DNA of 57,078 nucleotides from an uncultured Rhodospirillales bacterium (GCA_938092065.1 CALKND010000009.1:1-57078); one strand, 5' to 3'. Shown: positions 34,999 through 44,035, counted from the first letter of the stretch. A program made the numbers and translations. Notes: generated by a model from the letters alone, not told the origin.

Positions 34999-36204
34999 TT
35001 AACGAACTGCATCAGCAGCATTATGGCCAGAAGTCACCGCCCCTTCGATCGTCGCTGGAAGGCCTGTATCAGTCCAGTCACCAGCCAATAAAATGTTGGG
35101 CCATTCAGTCTGAGCGTTTGGTCTTAGTAATAACTGTTCGGGGGTTTGCGCAAATGTTGCAAACTTTTCCTTAATAATGCGATAAACTGGCAATGGTTCG
35201 TTATCTAGTTTTAGGGCGAGAAGAACTTCAGGCCATATGGTTTTGGCGATTTCTTCATTTGTTTTTTTGGCTAGTTGATCAGCTGCGCTAACTGTTACAG
35301 AAGCTATATCTTCCCGTACAAAAAGCCATTGGGACACACCGCCAACAAGTCCTATAAAATTTAAATCTGTAATTGTTCTTGGTAATACAAAGTGGGCGTT
35401 GACTATACTTCTGTGTTGATTAGGACAGCTCAATCCCGGAAGCAATGCACCAGTGGCCAGGATGGGTAAAGCTATGATAACTGTATCATTTGGCTTAAGG
35501 GAAATCTGATTGTGTCCAAAAATTAAGGTTACAGCACGTCCATCTTTAAAATTTATGGATTTCAGGCGTTCTTTAAATCGAACATTTGATCCATTTTGTC
35601 GAAGTAAGGTCAAGGCTGGATCAACTAGGCTTTTGCTCAAACCTTGTTGGGCAATGCAGGGCTTGCAGGCTTGCGCACCACGCCCAAAAGATTCTTTGAA
35701 AACGGTCCATAAAAGGGACGCAGCAGCCTCCTCAGGGGCTGTGTTCAGAATAGATATGCATAGAGGTTCCCAAAGCTTTCTGAATATCGGGCGAGAAGTG
35801 TTTAGTGCCTCAGCGACAGTTAGATCTTTTGGCGCCCATGCTAGTTTGAAAGCGGACAGTAAGTCCAATATGGAACAATTTGGTATTCGTAATTTCCAAC
35901 TAGCCTTAACTAACCATTGTTCACCATTTTTAAGATCAAGAAATGGAAAGGCAGCTTGCAAAGGCGGGGACATGCTTTGTAGGGAACCGATGGCCTGCAT
36001 ATATGCCATAGCCTGCCTGTTGCCTGAAAGTACCAGGTGATTGCCATTATCAATGTTTCGTTTAAGCACATTGTCAAAGAAAGATCGGCAACGTCCCCCC
36101 GCGTGTTCTGTTGCCTCATAAATTGTGACTGGTATCATTCTATTTGTGAGGCGAACTGCACAGGCAAGTCCAGAAAGCCCAGCACCGATGATGTGGACGC
36201 TCAC
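34999..36204 (-). CDS. hpnE: Hydroxysqualene dehydroxylase HpnE
   Basis: A 401-residue FAD-dependent amine-oxidase-like protein. The start is taken at GTG (36202-36204), whose last two bases and next A form the hpnD stop (GTGA overlap); this gives the normal N-terminus V-S-V-H-I-I-G-A-G-L-S-G. Other FAD motifs: G-G-R-C-R-S-F-F and the C-terminal L-A-G-D-W-T-D-T-G. It reduces hydroxysqualene to squalene as the last step of the HpnCDE route. Last gene of hpnC-D-E. Confidence 0.94.
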   Translation of the reverse strand: MSVHIIGAGLSGLACAVRLTNRMIPVTIYEATEHAGGRCRSFFDNVLKRNIDNGNHLVLSGNRQAMAYMQAIGSLQSMSPPLQAAFPFLDLKNGEQWLVKASWKLRIPNCSILDLLSAFKLAWAPKDLTVAEALNTSRPIFRKLWEPLCISILNTAPEEAAASLLWTVFKESFGRGAQACKPCIAQQGLSKSLVDPALTLLRQNGSNVRFKERLKSINFKDGRAVTLIFGHNQISLKPNDTVIIALPILATGALLPGLSCPNQHRSIVNAHFVLPRTITDLNFIGLVGGVSQWLFVREDIASVTVSAADQLAKKTNEEIAKTIWPEVLLALKLDNEPLPVYRIIKEKFATFAQTPEQLLLRPNAQTEWPNILLAGDWTDTGLPATIEGAVTSGHNAADAVR

Positions 36205-37073
36205 CGACCTAAAAACCCCGAACGAAGGATGATCCAAAGCTTTTCTGGACGGGAAAGGCTAACTGGCTGTTCCAAATTAACCCAGCCACGCTTAATTAAG
36301 CGTTGCAGAGTGGGCAGATAAATATTCTTCATAATTATTACAGGCCGGATCTTCTTTCGATCAAGTTCACAAAGAATAGCTTCAGCATCCCGAAAGTCTT
36401 GTTCAGCAATTGTGGCAATTTCGTTACATACGTTGGCTAGTTGCGGAGAAGCTAGCACGTCTTCAGGTTCGGTTTTGTCAATTCCATATTTTTCCAAGAT
36501 TTCTTGGGGCAGATAGAGCCGTTTAGATTCAGCATCTTCCAATAAGTCGCGAAGAATATTTGTAATTTGTAAGGCTCTGCCCAAGGTGCTAGCAAGCCTG
36601 TCACCAGTTTCCCCCACTAGCCCAAACACTCTATTTGACAGTCGCCCAACGGCTCCTGCAACTCGATCGCAGTAAAGTGTTAATTCACTCACACTGGCGA
36701 TGCGAACCCGCTCACCTACTTTTTCATCTCTAACATCCATAACCATACCCGCAATGATTTCAAGGAAGTCAGCGCTCTCCAGTTCAAAGCGGTTTTTTGC
36801 CAACAGTAGTTGTCGATCAAGTGGATTATTTGGATTACCATCAAATGTTTCCACTATTTCTGTACGTCTTTTTTGTAAGCACAGGCGCTTGTACTGTACA
36901 GTCCCCGATTCATCAGCTATGTCATCAACAGCACGGCAAAAAGCATAAATGGCGAACATAGCGGTACGCTTTTCACGTGGTAGTAATCGCATGGCCCAAT
37001 AAAAAGAAGTATTGGAACGCATCACAATTGCTTTGACGTGCGCCTCTTCTTTATAGACACTAGTTTTCAGCAT
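36201..37073 (-). CDS. hpnD: Presqualene diphosphate synthase HpnD
   Basis: A 290-residue squalene/phytoene-synthase-family enzyme. The ATG at 37071-37073 overlaps the hpnC stop (ATGCTGA), which fixes the start. The two Asp-rich motifs are A-V-D-D-I-A-D (near residue 50) and R-D-L-L-E-D-A near residue 170. It condenses two farnesyl diphosphates to presqualene diphosphate. A 4-nt GTGA overlap couples it to hpnE. Confidence 0.95.
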   Translation of the reverse strand: MLKTSVYKEEAHVKAIVMRSNTSFYWAMRLLPREKRTAMFAIYAFCRAVDDIADESGTVQYKRLCLQKRRTEIVETFDGNPNNPLDRQLLLAKNRFELESADFLEIIAGMVMDVRDEKVGERVRIASVSELTLYCDRVAGAVGRLSNRVFGLVGETGDRLASTLGRALQITNILRDLLEDAESKRLYLPQEILEKYGIDKTEPEDVLASPQLANVCNEIATIAEQDFRDAEAILCELDRKKIRPVIIMKNIYLPTLQRLIKRGWVNLEQPVSLSRPEKLWIILRSGFLGR

Positions 37074-37915
37074 CTGCATAAAAGACCTGTGGCTACGCCT
37101 TTTACAGAACAACTTGCGAGGTCTAGTTTTGAAAGCACAATTCGCTTTGACAAAGGGTCATTTTCTCTAAGTTTCTGGTATAGTTTTCGGGCAATTTGAT
37201 AGATTATTGAGGTTTCGAGTGACAGGCGTACTGAGCTCAAACTGGTATGTAGGTTCTCAGCATCGCTCAATTGTCCGTTTATGCCTGTTAGCGTCCAGTC
37301 AAGAACCCGTCTAAGGGCTGGCGTAGTTTTATTGAAATTTAAATCAAACAAATCGAGGCCGGCATCACGGACCCAGTTCATTGGTAAGTAAACCCGATCG
37401 AGAGTACGGTAATCGTCACCACAATCTTGTAGGTGATTGATAAGTTGTAAGGCCGAGCAAAGGGAATCGGATTCCTCATAACTCATGTCGGGCTCGCCGT
37501 GTAAATCAATCATATATCGACCAACGGGTGCAGCCGATAAAGCACAATAAGCAACTAATTCTGCCCAGTCATTGTAGTGGGACTTGATTGCGTCTTGTTT
37601 AAATGCACAAAGTAAATCTCGACAGTGTTGGGGGGATACACCACTTTCTTTCAGGCTATCATGCATGTTCAAGGCTTTTTGGAAGTCTGAGTTTCCACTG
37701 CCTTTCCCAAGCAGAGCCTCCTCAAAACCTTCTAGGTGTTTGATTTTCTCTTCTGAGCTAAGTTCAGGATTATCGGCGATGTCGTCAGCACAGCGCGCAA
37801 AGTCATAAAAACAAGCAACATGAGGGCGCAACTTGCTAGATAGCAACCAAGATCCCACTGGAAAATTTTCGTGTTTGGAATCTGTGGTGAAAGAGGCTTC
37901 GGTGTGAGGGGCCAT
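37067..37915 (-). CDS. hpnC: Hydroxysqualene synthase HpnC
   Basis: A 282-residue paralogue of HpnD. Asp-rich motifs are C-A-D-D-I-A-D near residue 42 and Q-D-C-G-D-D-Y near residue 161, the latter divergent from the HpnD form as is usual for HpnC. It converts presqualene diphosphate to hydroxysqualene. Starts at ATG 37915, 16 bp after the hpnM-like gene. No squalene-hopene cyclase gene is present in the window. Confidence 0.94.
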   Translation of the reverse strand: MAPHTEASFTTDSKHENFPVGSWLLSSKLRPHVACFYDFARCADDIADNPELSSEEKIKHLEGFEEALLGKGSGNSDFQKALNMHDSLKESGVSPQHCRDLLCAFKQDAIKSHYNDWAELVAYCALSAAPVGRYMIDLHGEPDMSYEESDSLCSALQLINHLQDCGDDYRTLDRVYLPMNWVRDAGLDLFDLNFNKTTPALRRVLDWTLTGINGQLSDAENLHTSLSSVRLSLETSIIYQIARKLYQKLRENDPLSKRIVLSKLDLASCSVKGVATGLLCRC

Positions 37916-37931
37916 ATCGTCGCCCTAAAAC

Positions 37932-38549
37932 TTAATTTACCCGCTTGCGAAGCACTGCAAGCAGGCCCTCAACCCTGCCACCGTTCTGGCGGATGACAGA
38001 AGAAAATTCCGATTTCTGTGTTTGTCCAAGACTGACCCCTTCAACCTTAATGTCTACAATTTTAAAAATTACATTATCTTTGCTTCGGACTTGCCAATCC
38101 ACACTCACAGGTTGGGAACCATCACGAACAATCTGAGAATGCACCATCGCGTCCTTGGAACTGCTAACTGAAGATTTAATTACATTTAGATTTTCCCCAG
38201 CATACTCCGAAAATCTATTGACGTAATTTACAGCTAACATTTCTTGGAATAAACTTAGATACTCCTCCTTTTCACTTTGCGTAGCTCTCTTCCAGTATCT
38301 GCCGATAACATAACGGGCGATAACTTTAACTGCAAAATTTTCATTTAACAAAACTTTGAAACGTTTAACACGTTCAAGTTTGGAAATATTGGGCACAGTT
38401 ATGGCTTTGATGGCTTGATCTGCTAAACCTGAAATAAAAGCTTCGGCTTTCTTTCCAGACACTTCAGCGCGCGAAGAAGAGGGCTGGACGGCCATGGCGA
38501 ATACCAACCCCATAACACCGATTATAAAGAAACGTTGAGTAAGTATCAT
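37932..38549 (-). CDS. hpnM: HpnM/MlaC-like periplasmic lipid-binding protein
   Basis: A 205-residue exported protein with a signal peptide (hydrophobic residues about 5-22, cleavage near S-R-A). The mature part matches the MlaC/Ttg2D (Tol_Tol_Ttg2) family, e.g. Y-V-I-G-R-Y-W-K-R-A-T near residue 82 and E-Y-L-S-L-F-Q. In hopanoid producers the hpn-linked member is called HpnM and is thought to move hopanoids or phospholipids to the outer membrane. Being first in the hpnCDE unit supports that name over MlaC. Confidence 0.82.
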   Translation of the reverse strand: MILTQRFFIIGVMGLVFAMAVQPSSSRAEVSGKKAEAFISGLADQAIKAITVPNISKLERVKRFKVLLNENFAVKVIARYVIGRYWKRATQSEKEEYLSLFQEMLAVNYVNRFSEYAGENLNVIKSSVSSSKDAMVHSQIVRDGSQPVSVDWQVRSKDNVIFKIVDIKVEGVSLGQTQKSEFSSVIRQNGGRVEGLLAVLRKRVN

Positions 38550-38931
38550 TGGAGTTTAATCCTGTCTATTAGAAGGGAATTAGAAAAATCAAAAAATGAA
38601 TATCAGAATATATATATATGCTTGAGTGCTACAGATACAAAAAAATCTTTTTATAAAAAAACAATCACAATCCCAATTAACAAATAATAGTTTACTAATT
38701 TAACTTAAAATAAACGACTTTTTTTATTTCGGTAAACAAGTAGATGAAAACTTTCAATCTTTTTTTTTAAAGAACCACGATTGTTTTGTTTTTGCCTCTT
38801 TTTTTTGGTTAGTCCGCTCCTTATCCAGTGCAAGCATGTGCTTTAAGTCCAGGATTGCAGCATATTTTTTTAATTTTTGGGAAATCTGAGCTGAAAAATT
38901 AAAGTTAAATGACTGTACGAGTCAGTGCTAA
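38550..38931. other. AT-rich gap between hpnM and the sterol-desaturase-like gene
   Basis: 382 bp, very AT-rich. A leftward frame at 38754-38921 has a coding-like Lys-rich ending but no usable start codon, so I do not call it a gene. Otherwise nothing recognisable. Confidence 0.35.
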
Positions 38932-39804
38932 CTATATTTCTTGTTTTTTATCCATGTTTGATTTTCGTGAAATTTTTATAGCATTATCCCTAGCCCAAGC
39001 ATCATCCTTCTTCAGGGGCTGCATCAACATTTTATCAAGGCGGTGATCTATTGGTTTACGAAAGCCGTTAATGCCGATAGTCATGCCTGTGTGCCCCTCT
39101 TCGGGTTGGGCAAGGTAGGTGCCAAACATATGGTCCCACCAGGGCAAATTAAATCCAAAGTTACTGTCGGTCTCACTAGTAATAACGGAATGGTGAACCC
39201 TGTGCATATCAGGGGTAACAATAAACAAACGTAAGATGCCGTCCACACCTATTGGAAGGCGAACGTTTCCATGATTAAACATAGCAGTAGCATTAAGCAT
39301 AATTTCGAAAAAAATCACCGCTATAGGCGAAGCTCCAAGTAAAAAAACAGCAGATAGTTTGATTAGCGTTGATAGGATTATTTCTACGGGGTGAAATCGA
39401 CCCCCCGTTGAGACATCAAAATCAATATCCGTGTGATGCATACGATGGGATTTCCATAAGACTGGAACTGCATGAAACAACCTGTGTTGAAAATAAATAG
39501 CAGCGTCAAGCAGGATAATAGCGAGAACCACTTCAAACCATAAAGGTAGTTCTAACTGGTTGAAGAACCCCCAGCTAATGTTTGATGCGCTTGTGGCTAT
39601 GGTAACGGCAGCAATTGGGGAAAAGAGCCTCAACATGATTGTGTTGAGAGCCATTATGCCAAGGTTAGATGGCCAGCGTATCCAGCGAGAATGCATATTG
39701 CTACGTCTGGGGGCAACTAATTCCCAGAGTGCAACAACAACTAAAATACCAAGGAAAAAGCTAATACGGAGTGCCGCTTCACTATTCTGTACTCCTTCCA
39801 ACAA
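38932..39804 (-). CDS. Sterol desaturase/fatty acid hydroxylase family protein
   Basis: A 290-residue di-iron membrane oxygenase. The three His boxes are H-R-L-F-H (107-111), H-R-M-H-H (120-124) and H-R-V-H-H (201-205), amid four or more hydrophobic segments. The start is a TTG (39802-39804) with AGGAG 8 nt upstream. Substrate unknown: lipid, sterol/hopanoid or carotenoid hydroxylation are all possible; closeness to the hpn genes makes a polyterpenoid lipid plausible (inference). Separate from hpn by a long gap. Confidence 0.9.
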   Translation of the reverse strand: MLEGVQNSEAALRISFFLGILVVVALWELVAPRRSNMHSRWIRWPSNLGIMALNTIMLRLFSPIAAVTIATSASNISWGFFNQLELPLWFEVVLAIILLDAAIYFQHRLFHAVPVLWKSHRMHHTDIDFDVSTGGRFHPVEIILSTLIKLSAVFLLGASPIAVIFFEIMLNATAMFNHGNVRLPIGVDGILRLFIVTPDMHRVHHSVITSETDSNFGFNLPWWDHMFGTYLAQPEEGHTGMTIGINGFRKPIDHRLDKMLMQPLKKDDAWARDNAIKISRKSNMDKKQEI

Positions 39805-39983
39805 ATTACTCCTAATACTTCATTTAATTAATCAATTTATTTCTTTATTATATCATCAGGAAGGTTGAAAAACAAATTAAGATAGCCAGATATTGTTGGT
39901 AAAATGGGCTAGATATAAACACTATAATACTTATGAGGAAAGTTAATGGAGTTGTTCGTAGAATGTCAAAAGACTATAGTATT

Positions 39984-40004
39984 ATTTCATTTGCTAAATG
40001 AAAT
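39984..40004. promoter_or_regulatory. Perfect dyad before the ArsR-rhodanese gene
   Basis: ATTTCATTT-GCT-AAATGAAAT is a perfect 9-3-9 inverted repeat ending 14 bp before the GTG start. Size and symmetry suit an ArsR-family dimer site and suggest autoregulation. An ACTATAGT palindrome lies just upstream (39973-39980). Confidence 0.6.
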
Positions 40005-40018
40005 TTGAAAGAGTTTGA

Positions 40019-40699
40019 GTGCCTGAAAATAGCCCAAAGAAAATTGCGTTCGATAAATTTGCCCAGGTAGCCAGCGCGCTTGGTAGTAGCAAGCGTCTGG
40101 AACTGCTAGAGCATTTAGCTCAGGGAGAGCGTAGCATAGATGTCCTTGCCCAACTTTTGGGCTCAACTCTTGCTAATACCTCACAACATCTGAAATGCCT
40201 TCGTGCTGCTGGCCTAGTGAGTTCTAGTAAAGTGGGTAAGTACGTATTTTGCAGGCTAAGTGGGGACTCGGTTATTGACCTAATTTCAGTGCTGCAACGT
40301 ACTAGCGAGGAACATGTTGCGGAAGTCAAGGAGATCGTTTCTAGTTATTTTAATAAATGCGATAAAATGGAATCTTTGTCACGTCAGCAGTTGATTGAGC
40401 GCTTAAAAGGGGGAACCGTAACTATCCTTGATGTTCGCCCAGAAGACGAGTTTAATATGGCTCATATTCCAGGCGCTATTAACATTCCTATAAAACAACT
40501 CTCAGCACGCCTTTCAGAGATACCAGACGAGCAAGAGGTTATTGCCTATTGCCGAGGCGCATATTGTGTCTTTGCTTATGAAGCAGTCCTTTTGTTGCGA
40601 AAAAAAGGTATTAAGGCAAGACGTCTAGAAGACGGCTATCCAGAATGGAAGGCTGACGGTTTTCCAACTGTTTCTGGGACACCTGAACAATTGGCATGA
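40019..40699 (+). CDS. ArsR-type regulator fused to a rhodanese domain
   Basis: A 226-residue fusion: an ArsR/SmtB winged helix (about 10-100) and a rhodanese domain (about 120-222). The recognition helix region is L-A-N-T-S-Q-H-L-K-C-L. The rhodanese loop is C178-R-G-A-Y-C183, with Cys178 the expected persulfide carrier. Regulator-domain cysteines are Cys60, Cys78 and Cys114, an arrangement unlike the two-Cys SqrR/BigR sensors. A role as persulfide-responsive regulator in a sulfur oxidiser is plausible. The start is GTG with a weak ribosome-binding site. Confidence 0.9.
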   Translation: MPENSPKKIAFDKFAQVASALGSSKRLELLEHLAQGERSIDVLAQLLGSTLANTSQHLKCLRAAGLVSSSKVGKYVFCRLSGDSVIDLISVLQRTSEEHVAEVKEIVSSYFNKCDKMESLSRQQLIERLKGGTVTILDVRPEDEFNMAHIPGAINIPIKQLSARLSEIPDEQEVIAYCRGAYCVFAYEAVLLLRKKGIKARRLEDGYPEWKADGFPTVSGTPEQLA

Positions 40700-40782
40700 A
40701 CGAGCTTCTCTGCAGCATTATAATGAACTACTGCACAATTCATTTGTCGTTATTAAAGTGAACCTCATAACGCTGTTTTGCT

Positions 40783-43095
40783 TTATTTAGAAGTCATGAC
40801 CCAAACGCCATCCCAATCTTTGGGATTCTTCTTTTTCAAGTATTTGCAGCGTTCTTCAATGTAAGTATTGGCCAACTTATCGTTTGGGTTGCCCTTAAGC
40901 GCTTCTTGGAATGATTTGATGGCTTTGTCCCAATTACCTTCGCGATAGTGACGGCGACCTTCATTGAAATAGTTTACGTTGTCCATCAAGTTAGGGAAGG
41001 TCTCTTCTGTGTGGTAGTCTAACACCTCGTAAACACCAACTGGCTCAGTTTTACCTTTGACTACAACGTCATCAATATAGCGGGTGCGGTAGGTTCCTTT
41101 TAAATTAGCTATGGTATATTCGCTTATAAGAATATGCGCTGAGTATTGCTTGCAAGCACTTTCTAGACGCGCGGCAAGATTCACACCATCGCCTATCATG
41201 GTGTAGTCCATGCGCTTCTTGCTGCCAATATTACCAGCAACAATTTTTCCTGTATTTAGGCCCATTCCGTGGTCGACGGCCATCAGGCCTTTTTCTTGTC
41301 TAATTACATTGTGGTCATTAAGACGTGTCATCATGGCGATGGCAGCTCGTAAGCCGCGGTCTTCATCATCATCATGTTGCATGGGAATGCCGAAGGCGGC
41401 CATGATAGCGTCTCCAATGAACTTATCCAACATGCCACCTTCCGAAGTAATGCAGTCAACCATGATTTCAAAGTATTCGTTCAGAAACTCCACTGTGCCT
41501 TGTGCGCCCAGTGCTTCTGTGATCGTTGTAAACGATCTTATGTCTGAGAACAGTACGGTGGCAGTAGTATCCAGCCCGCCCATCATCTCAGCCTCGCCGC
41601 TACCTGACATCATCTGATCGGCAAGCGCTGGATCCATATAACGTGACATTGTAGATTTCATTCGCTTTTCGGTACTAATGTCTTCAACCATTACTAGGGA
41701 GCCAAGTTTTTTTTGTTCGGCGTTTACAAGGGGAAGAAAAGTCACGTTGGCGGACATTTTTTCCTTGTTTTCATCTTCGTCATTACCGACCTCAATATCA
41801 GCATCCATCACTAAATCAGATTCAAGGGTTTCATCAACCTTAGTGATATATTCCATGATCCAGGCATTTGTACCAACAAAGAAATCTTCAACTTTCTGAC
41901 CAAGAATTGCCTCCGTAGAAATCTTGAAGATCTTTGCTCCAGCTGCATTACAGGTGATGATCTTGCCATCTTCATCGGTAGTGATGACTGCGTTGGTCAT
42001 ACTTTCCAGCATGCTCTCGTTATAATTTTTCAAGTTTTGGGTATCATCGAATAGCTTGGCATTTTCAAGACCAATGGCTACCTGACCTGTAAACGCTTTT
42101 AGACGCTGTTCGTCTTCGTCTGTGAATGGGCCACCGCGTCTATTCAGGGTTTGGACCACGCCAATAGTCTTCCCATCCTTGTTGATAATTGGGACGCATA
42201 GGATTGATCTAGTGAAGTATCCAGTTTTTTTATCAAATGCTGGATTAAAACGGAGGTCTGCGTATGCATACGGGATATTGACAGTTTTACCACTTGTGAA
42301 CACTGCACCGGCAATGCCTAAGTGATTGGGAAGTCGTATCTCACCAATTGAATCACCCATTGCTATTCTGGAAAATAACTCGTCAGTTTTCTCATCACTA
42401 AGAAAAAGTGTTGAACGGTCCGCTTGCAACATACGGGTAGCTTCATGCATCACCTTAGCTAACATGGTGTCAAGGTCAATTTCTGAGGTTACATCAGAGA
42501 CCACGTCAAGGAATTCCATTTCCTTTTCGCGAGTTTTTATCATTTTTTCGACAAATTGGGTACTTTGCAAAGCAATCGACGCTTGGGTAGTTATTGCTTC
42601 GAGCAAGCTAAGATCTTCTTTAGTAAAGCGGCCTTTTTTCTTGTTCAAGACCTGGGCAACGCCAATGACCTCATCTTTGACGGTCTTGATCGGCACACAA
42701 ATCATATTGCGTGTGGTATAACCAGTTCGCTCATCGACGGAACTATTAAAAGACTTGTCTTCATAAGCATCGTGGATAATCCTTCCTATACCGCTCTGGA
42801 AGACTGAACCAGCAATCCCACTATCATTGATGATACGGATTTCACGTTGGAAATTGCCTTGGGCAAAGCGCGAGTAAAGCTCTCCAGATTGTGGGTCATT
42901 CAGAAAAAGCGAGCTTCGCTCTGCACCAAGCTCCCAAGTGCTCATTTCCATAAGAACGCCTAGGACTTCGTCAAGAGAATCGATAGCGGCTACTTTGCGT
43001 GAAACATCAAGAAGCATTTCTGCTTGGACCATACGCTGTTCGTGTGTTCCTTTGCGCGTTGCAGTATTTTTTGTTGTCGTGGCCTTCTTTTCCAT
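40783..43095 (-). CDS. GAF-GAF-PAS adenylate cyclase
   Basis: A 770-residue cytoplasmic cyclase: GAF domain 1 (about 30-185), GAF domain 2 (about 200-350), PAS (about 365-480), class III cyclase (about 505-690) and a C-terminal TPR-like tail. Catalytic stretches: L-F-S-D-I-R-S-F-T, L-D-K-F-I-G-D (ATP-type Lys) and M-I-G-D-G-V-N-L-A-A-R-L. The final K-D-W-D-G-V-W-V-M-T-S-K mirrors the CHASE2 cyclase end. Both GAF domains share a G-Y-x-T-R-x-x-x-C-V-P-I motif. One nt after the coiled-coil gene, so co-expressed. Confidence 0.94.
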   Translation of the reverse strand: MEKKATTTKNTATRKGTHEQRMVQAEMLLDVSRKVAAIDSLDEVLGVLMEMSTWELGAERSSLFLNDPQSGELYSRFAQGNFQREIRIINDSGIAGSVFQSGIGRIIHDAYEDKSFNSSVDERTGYTTRNMICVPIKTVKDEVIGVAQVLNKKKGRFTKEDLSLLEAITTQASIALQSTQFVEKMIKTREKEMEFLDVVSDVTSEIDLDTMLAKVMHEATRMLQADRSTLFLSDEKTDELFSRIAMGDSIGEIRLPNHLGIAGAVFTSGKTVNIPYAYADLRFNPAFDKKTGYFTRSILCVPIINKDGKTIGVVQTLNRRGGPFTDEDEQRLKAFTGQVAIGLENAKLFDDTQNLKNYNESMLESMTNAVITTDEDGKIITCNAAGAKIFKISTEAILGQKVEDFFVGTNAWIMEYITKVDETLESDLVMDADIEVGNDEDENKEKMSANVTFLPLVNAEQKKLGSLVMVEDISTEKRMKSTMSRYMDPALADQMMSGSGEAEMMGGLDTTATVLFSDIRSFTTITEALGAQGTVEFLNEYFEIMVDCITSEGGMLDKFIGDAIMAAFGIPMQHDDDEDRGLRAAIAMMTRLNDHNVIRQEKGLMAVDHGMGLNTGKIVAGNIGSKKRMDYTMIGDGVNLAARLESACKQYSAHILISEYTIANLKGTYRTRYIDDVVVKGKTEPVGVYEVLDYHTEETFPNLMDNVNYFNEGRRHYREGNWDKAIKSFQEALKGNPNDKLANTYIEERCKYLKKKNPKDWDGVWVMTSK

Positions 43096-43096
43096 A

Positions 43097-44035
43097 TTAC
43101 TTGCCTTTTTTCTTGGCTTTTGGATTTGTTGAGAGCTTTTCCCTAGTTTCCAGTGTTATGCGTAATTTATTTATCATTTCGTGAAGCTGGGATATCTCGT
43201 CACGGGCATTGTATTCTAGCATTTGGATTTTTTCTTCGTAGTCAACAGAGACTTTGTCCAGTTCATTTCGCAGCGCATGGACGGTACTTTTAAGTTGAGT
43301 GATTTCGTCACTTGACTGGGTAACTTCTTTCTGGACGGCTTCGTCTTTTGCGAACCGCATATTCTCAAGCTCTTCACGTAGAGTAGTGGAGCTATTTTTT
43401 AATTGCTTAATTTCATCGCTAGCGGTAGCGACGGCATTCTGAACTTCCTTGTCTTTTTCAAAACGCAAGTCCTCCAGACTTTGGCGCAATGCGCCTGCAG
43501 TTTTTTTCAACTGTATGATTTCATCATTTGCAGCTAAGACGGCGGTCTGAACGGCTTTGTCTTTTGCAAACCGCATATTCTCAAGCTCTTCACGTAGAGT
43601 GATTGAGCTATTTTTTAATTGCTTAATTTCATCGTTGGCAGTGGCGACGGCATTCTGAACTTCTTGGTCTTTTTCAAAACGCAAGTCCTCGAGACTTTGG
43701 CGCAATGCGCCTGCAGTTTTTTTCAACTGTATGATTTCATCATTTGCAGCTAAGACGGCGCTCTGGACATCTTTGTCGCTTTGAAACCTCATGTTTTCAA
43801 GTTCACCTCGCAACGCGACGACAGCACTTTTTAATTGCACCAATTCATCATTGGAAATGGCTGCTGCTTCCTGAATAGCACTGTCTTTATTGAAATGGAC
43901 GCTCTCCATCTCGTCGCGAAGGGCTTCAATGATTTTTTTTAGGTGCCGGACATTTGCTTGCTCCTGGAGAAGCTCGGCATTACTGGCATCGTCAGTTTGA
44001 TTTTTCGTTTGGACATTGGCGCTTAGCGCATTCAT
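43097..44035 (-). CDS. Coiled-coil protein with 36-residue repeats
   Basis: A 312-residue, almost wholly helical protein with at least seven copies of a 36-residue repeat starting D-E-I-x-Q-L-K and containing L-R-x-x-L-E-x-x-R-F (units begin near residues 63, 99, 135, 171, 207, 243, 279). No signal peptide or membrane segment; the C-terminus is Lys-rich. A 36-residue period is not a whole number of heptads, suggesting mixed heptad/hendecad packing. It precedes the GAF adenylate cyclase with a 1-nt gap, so it is a probable scaffold or partner. No known family. Confidence 0.75.
   Translation of the reverse strand: MNALSANVQTKNQTDDASNAELLQEQANVRHLKKIIEALRDEMESVHFNKDSAIQEAAAISNDELVQLKSAVVALRGELENMRFQSDKDVQSAVLAANDEIIQLKKTAGALRQSLEDLRFEKDQEVQNAVATANDEIKQLKNSSITLREELENMRFAKDKAVQTAVLAANDEIIQLKKTAGALRQSLEDLRFEKDKEVQNAVATASDEIKQLKNSSTTLREELENMRFAKDEAVQKEVTQSSDEITQLKSTVHALRNELDKVSVDYEEKIQMLEYNARDEISQLHEMINKLRITLETREKLSTNPKAKKKGK
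43310..43741 (-). repeat. 216-bp tandem duplication in the coiled-coil gene
   Basis: Codons 99-170 and 171-242 are near-identical 72-codon blocks (two 36-residue units each), repeated with a 216-bp period in DNA as well as protein. High nucleotide identity points to recent duplication or ongoing gene conversion; copy number may vary between strains. Confidence 0.85.

Noticed and set aside
35510-36040. 176-codon ORF on the plus strand
   Set aside because: Entirely antisense to hpnE, which has clear FAD motifs; a shadow frame.
38754-38921. Leftward open frame with a Lys-rich, protein-like end, after the sterol-desaturase-like gene
   Set aside because: No ATG, GTG or TTG near its beginning and no ribosome-binding site; possibly a relic, not supported as a gene.
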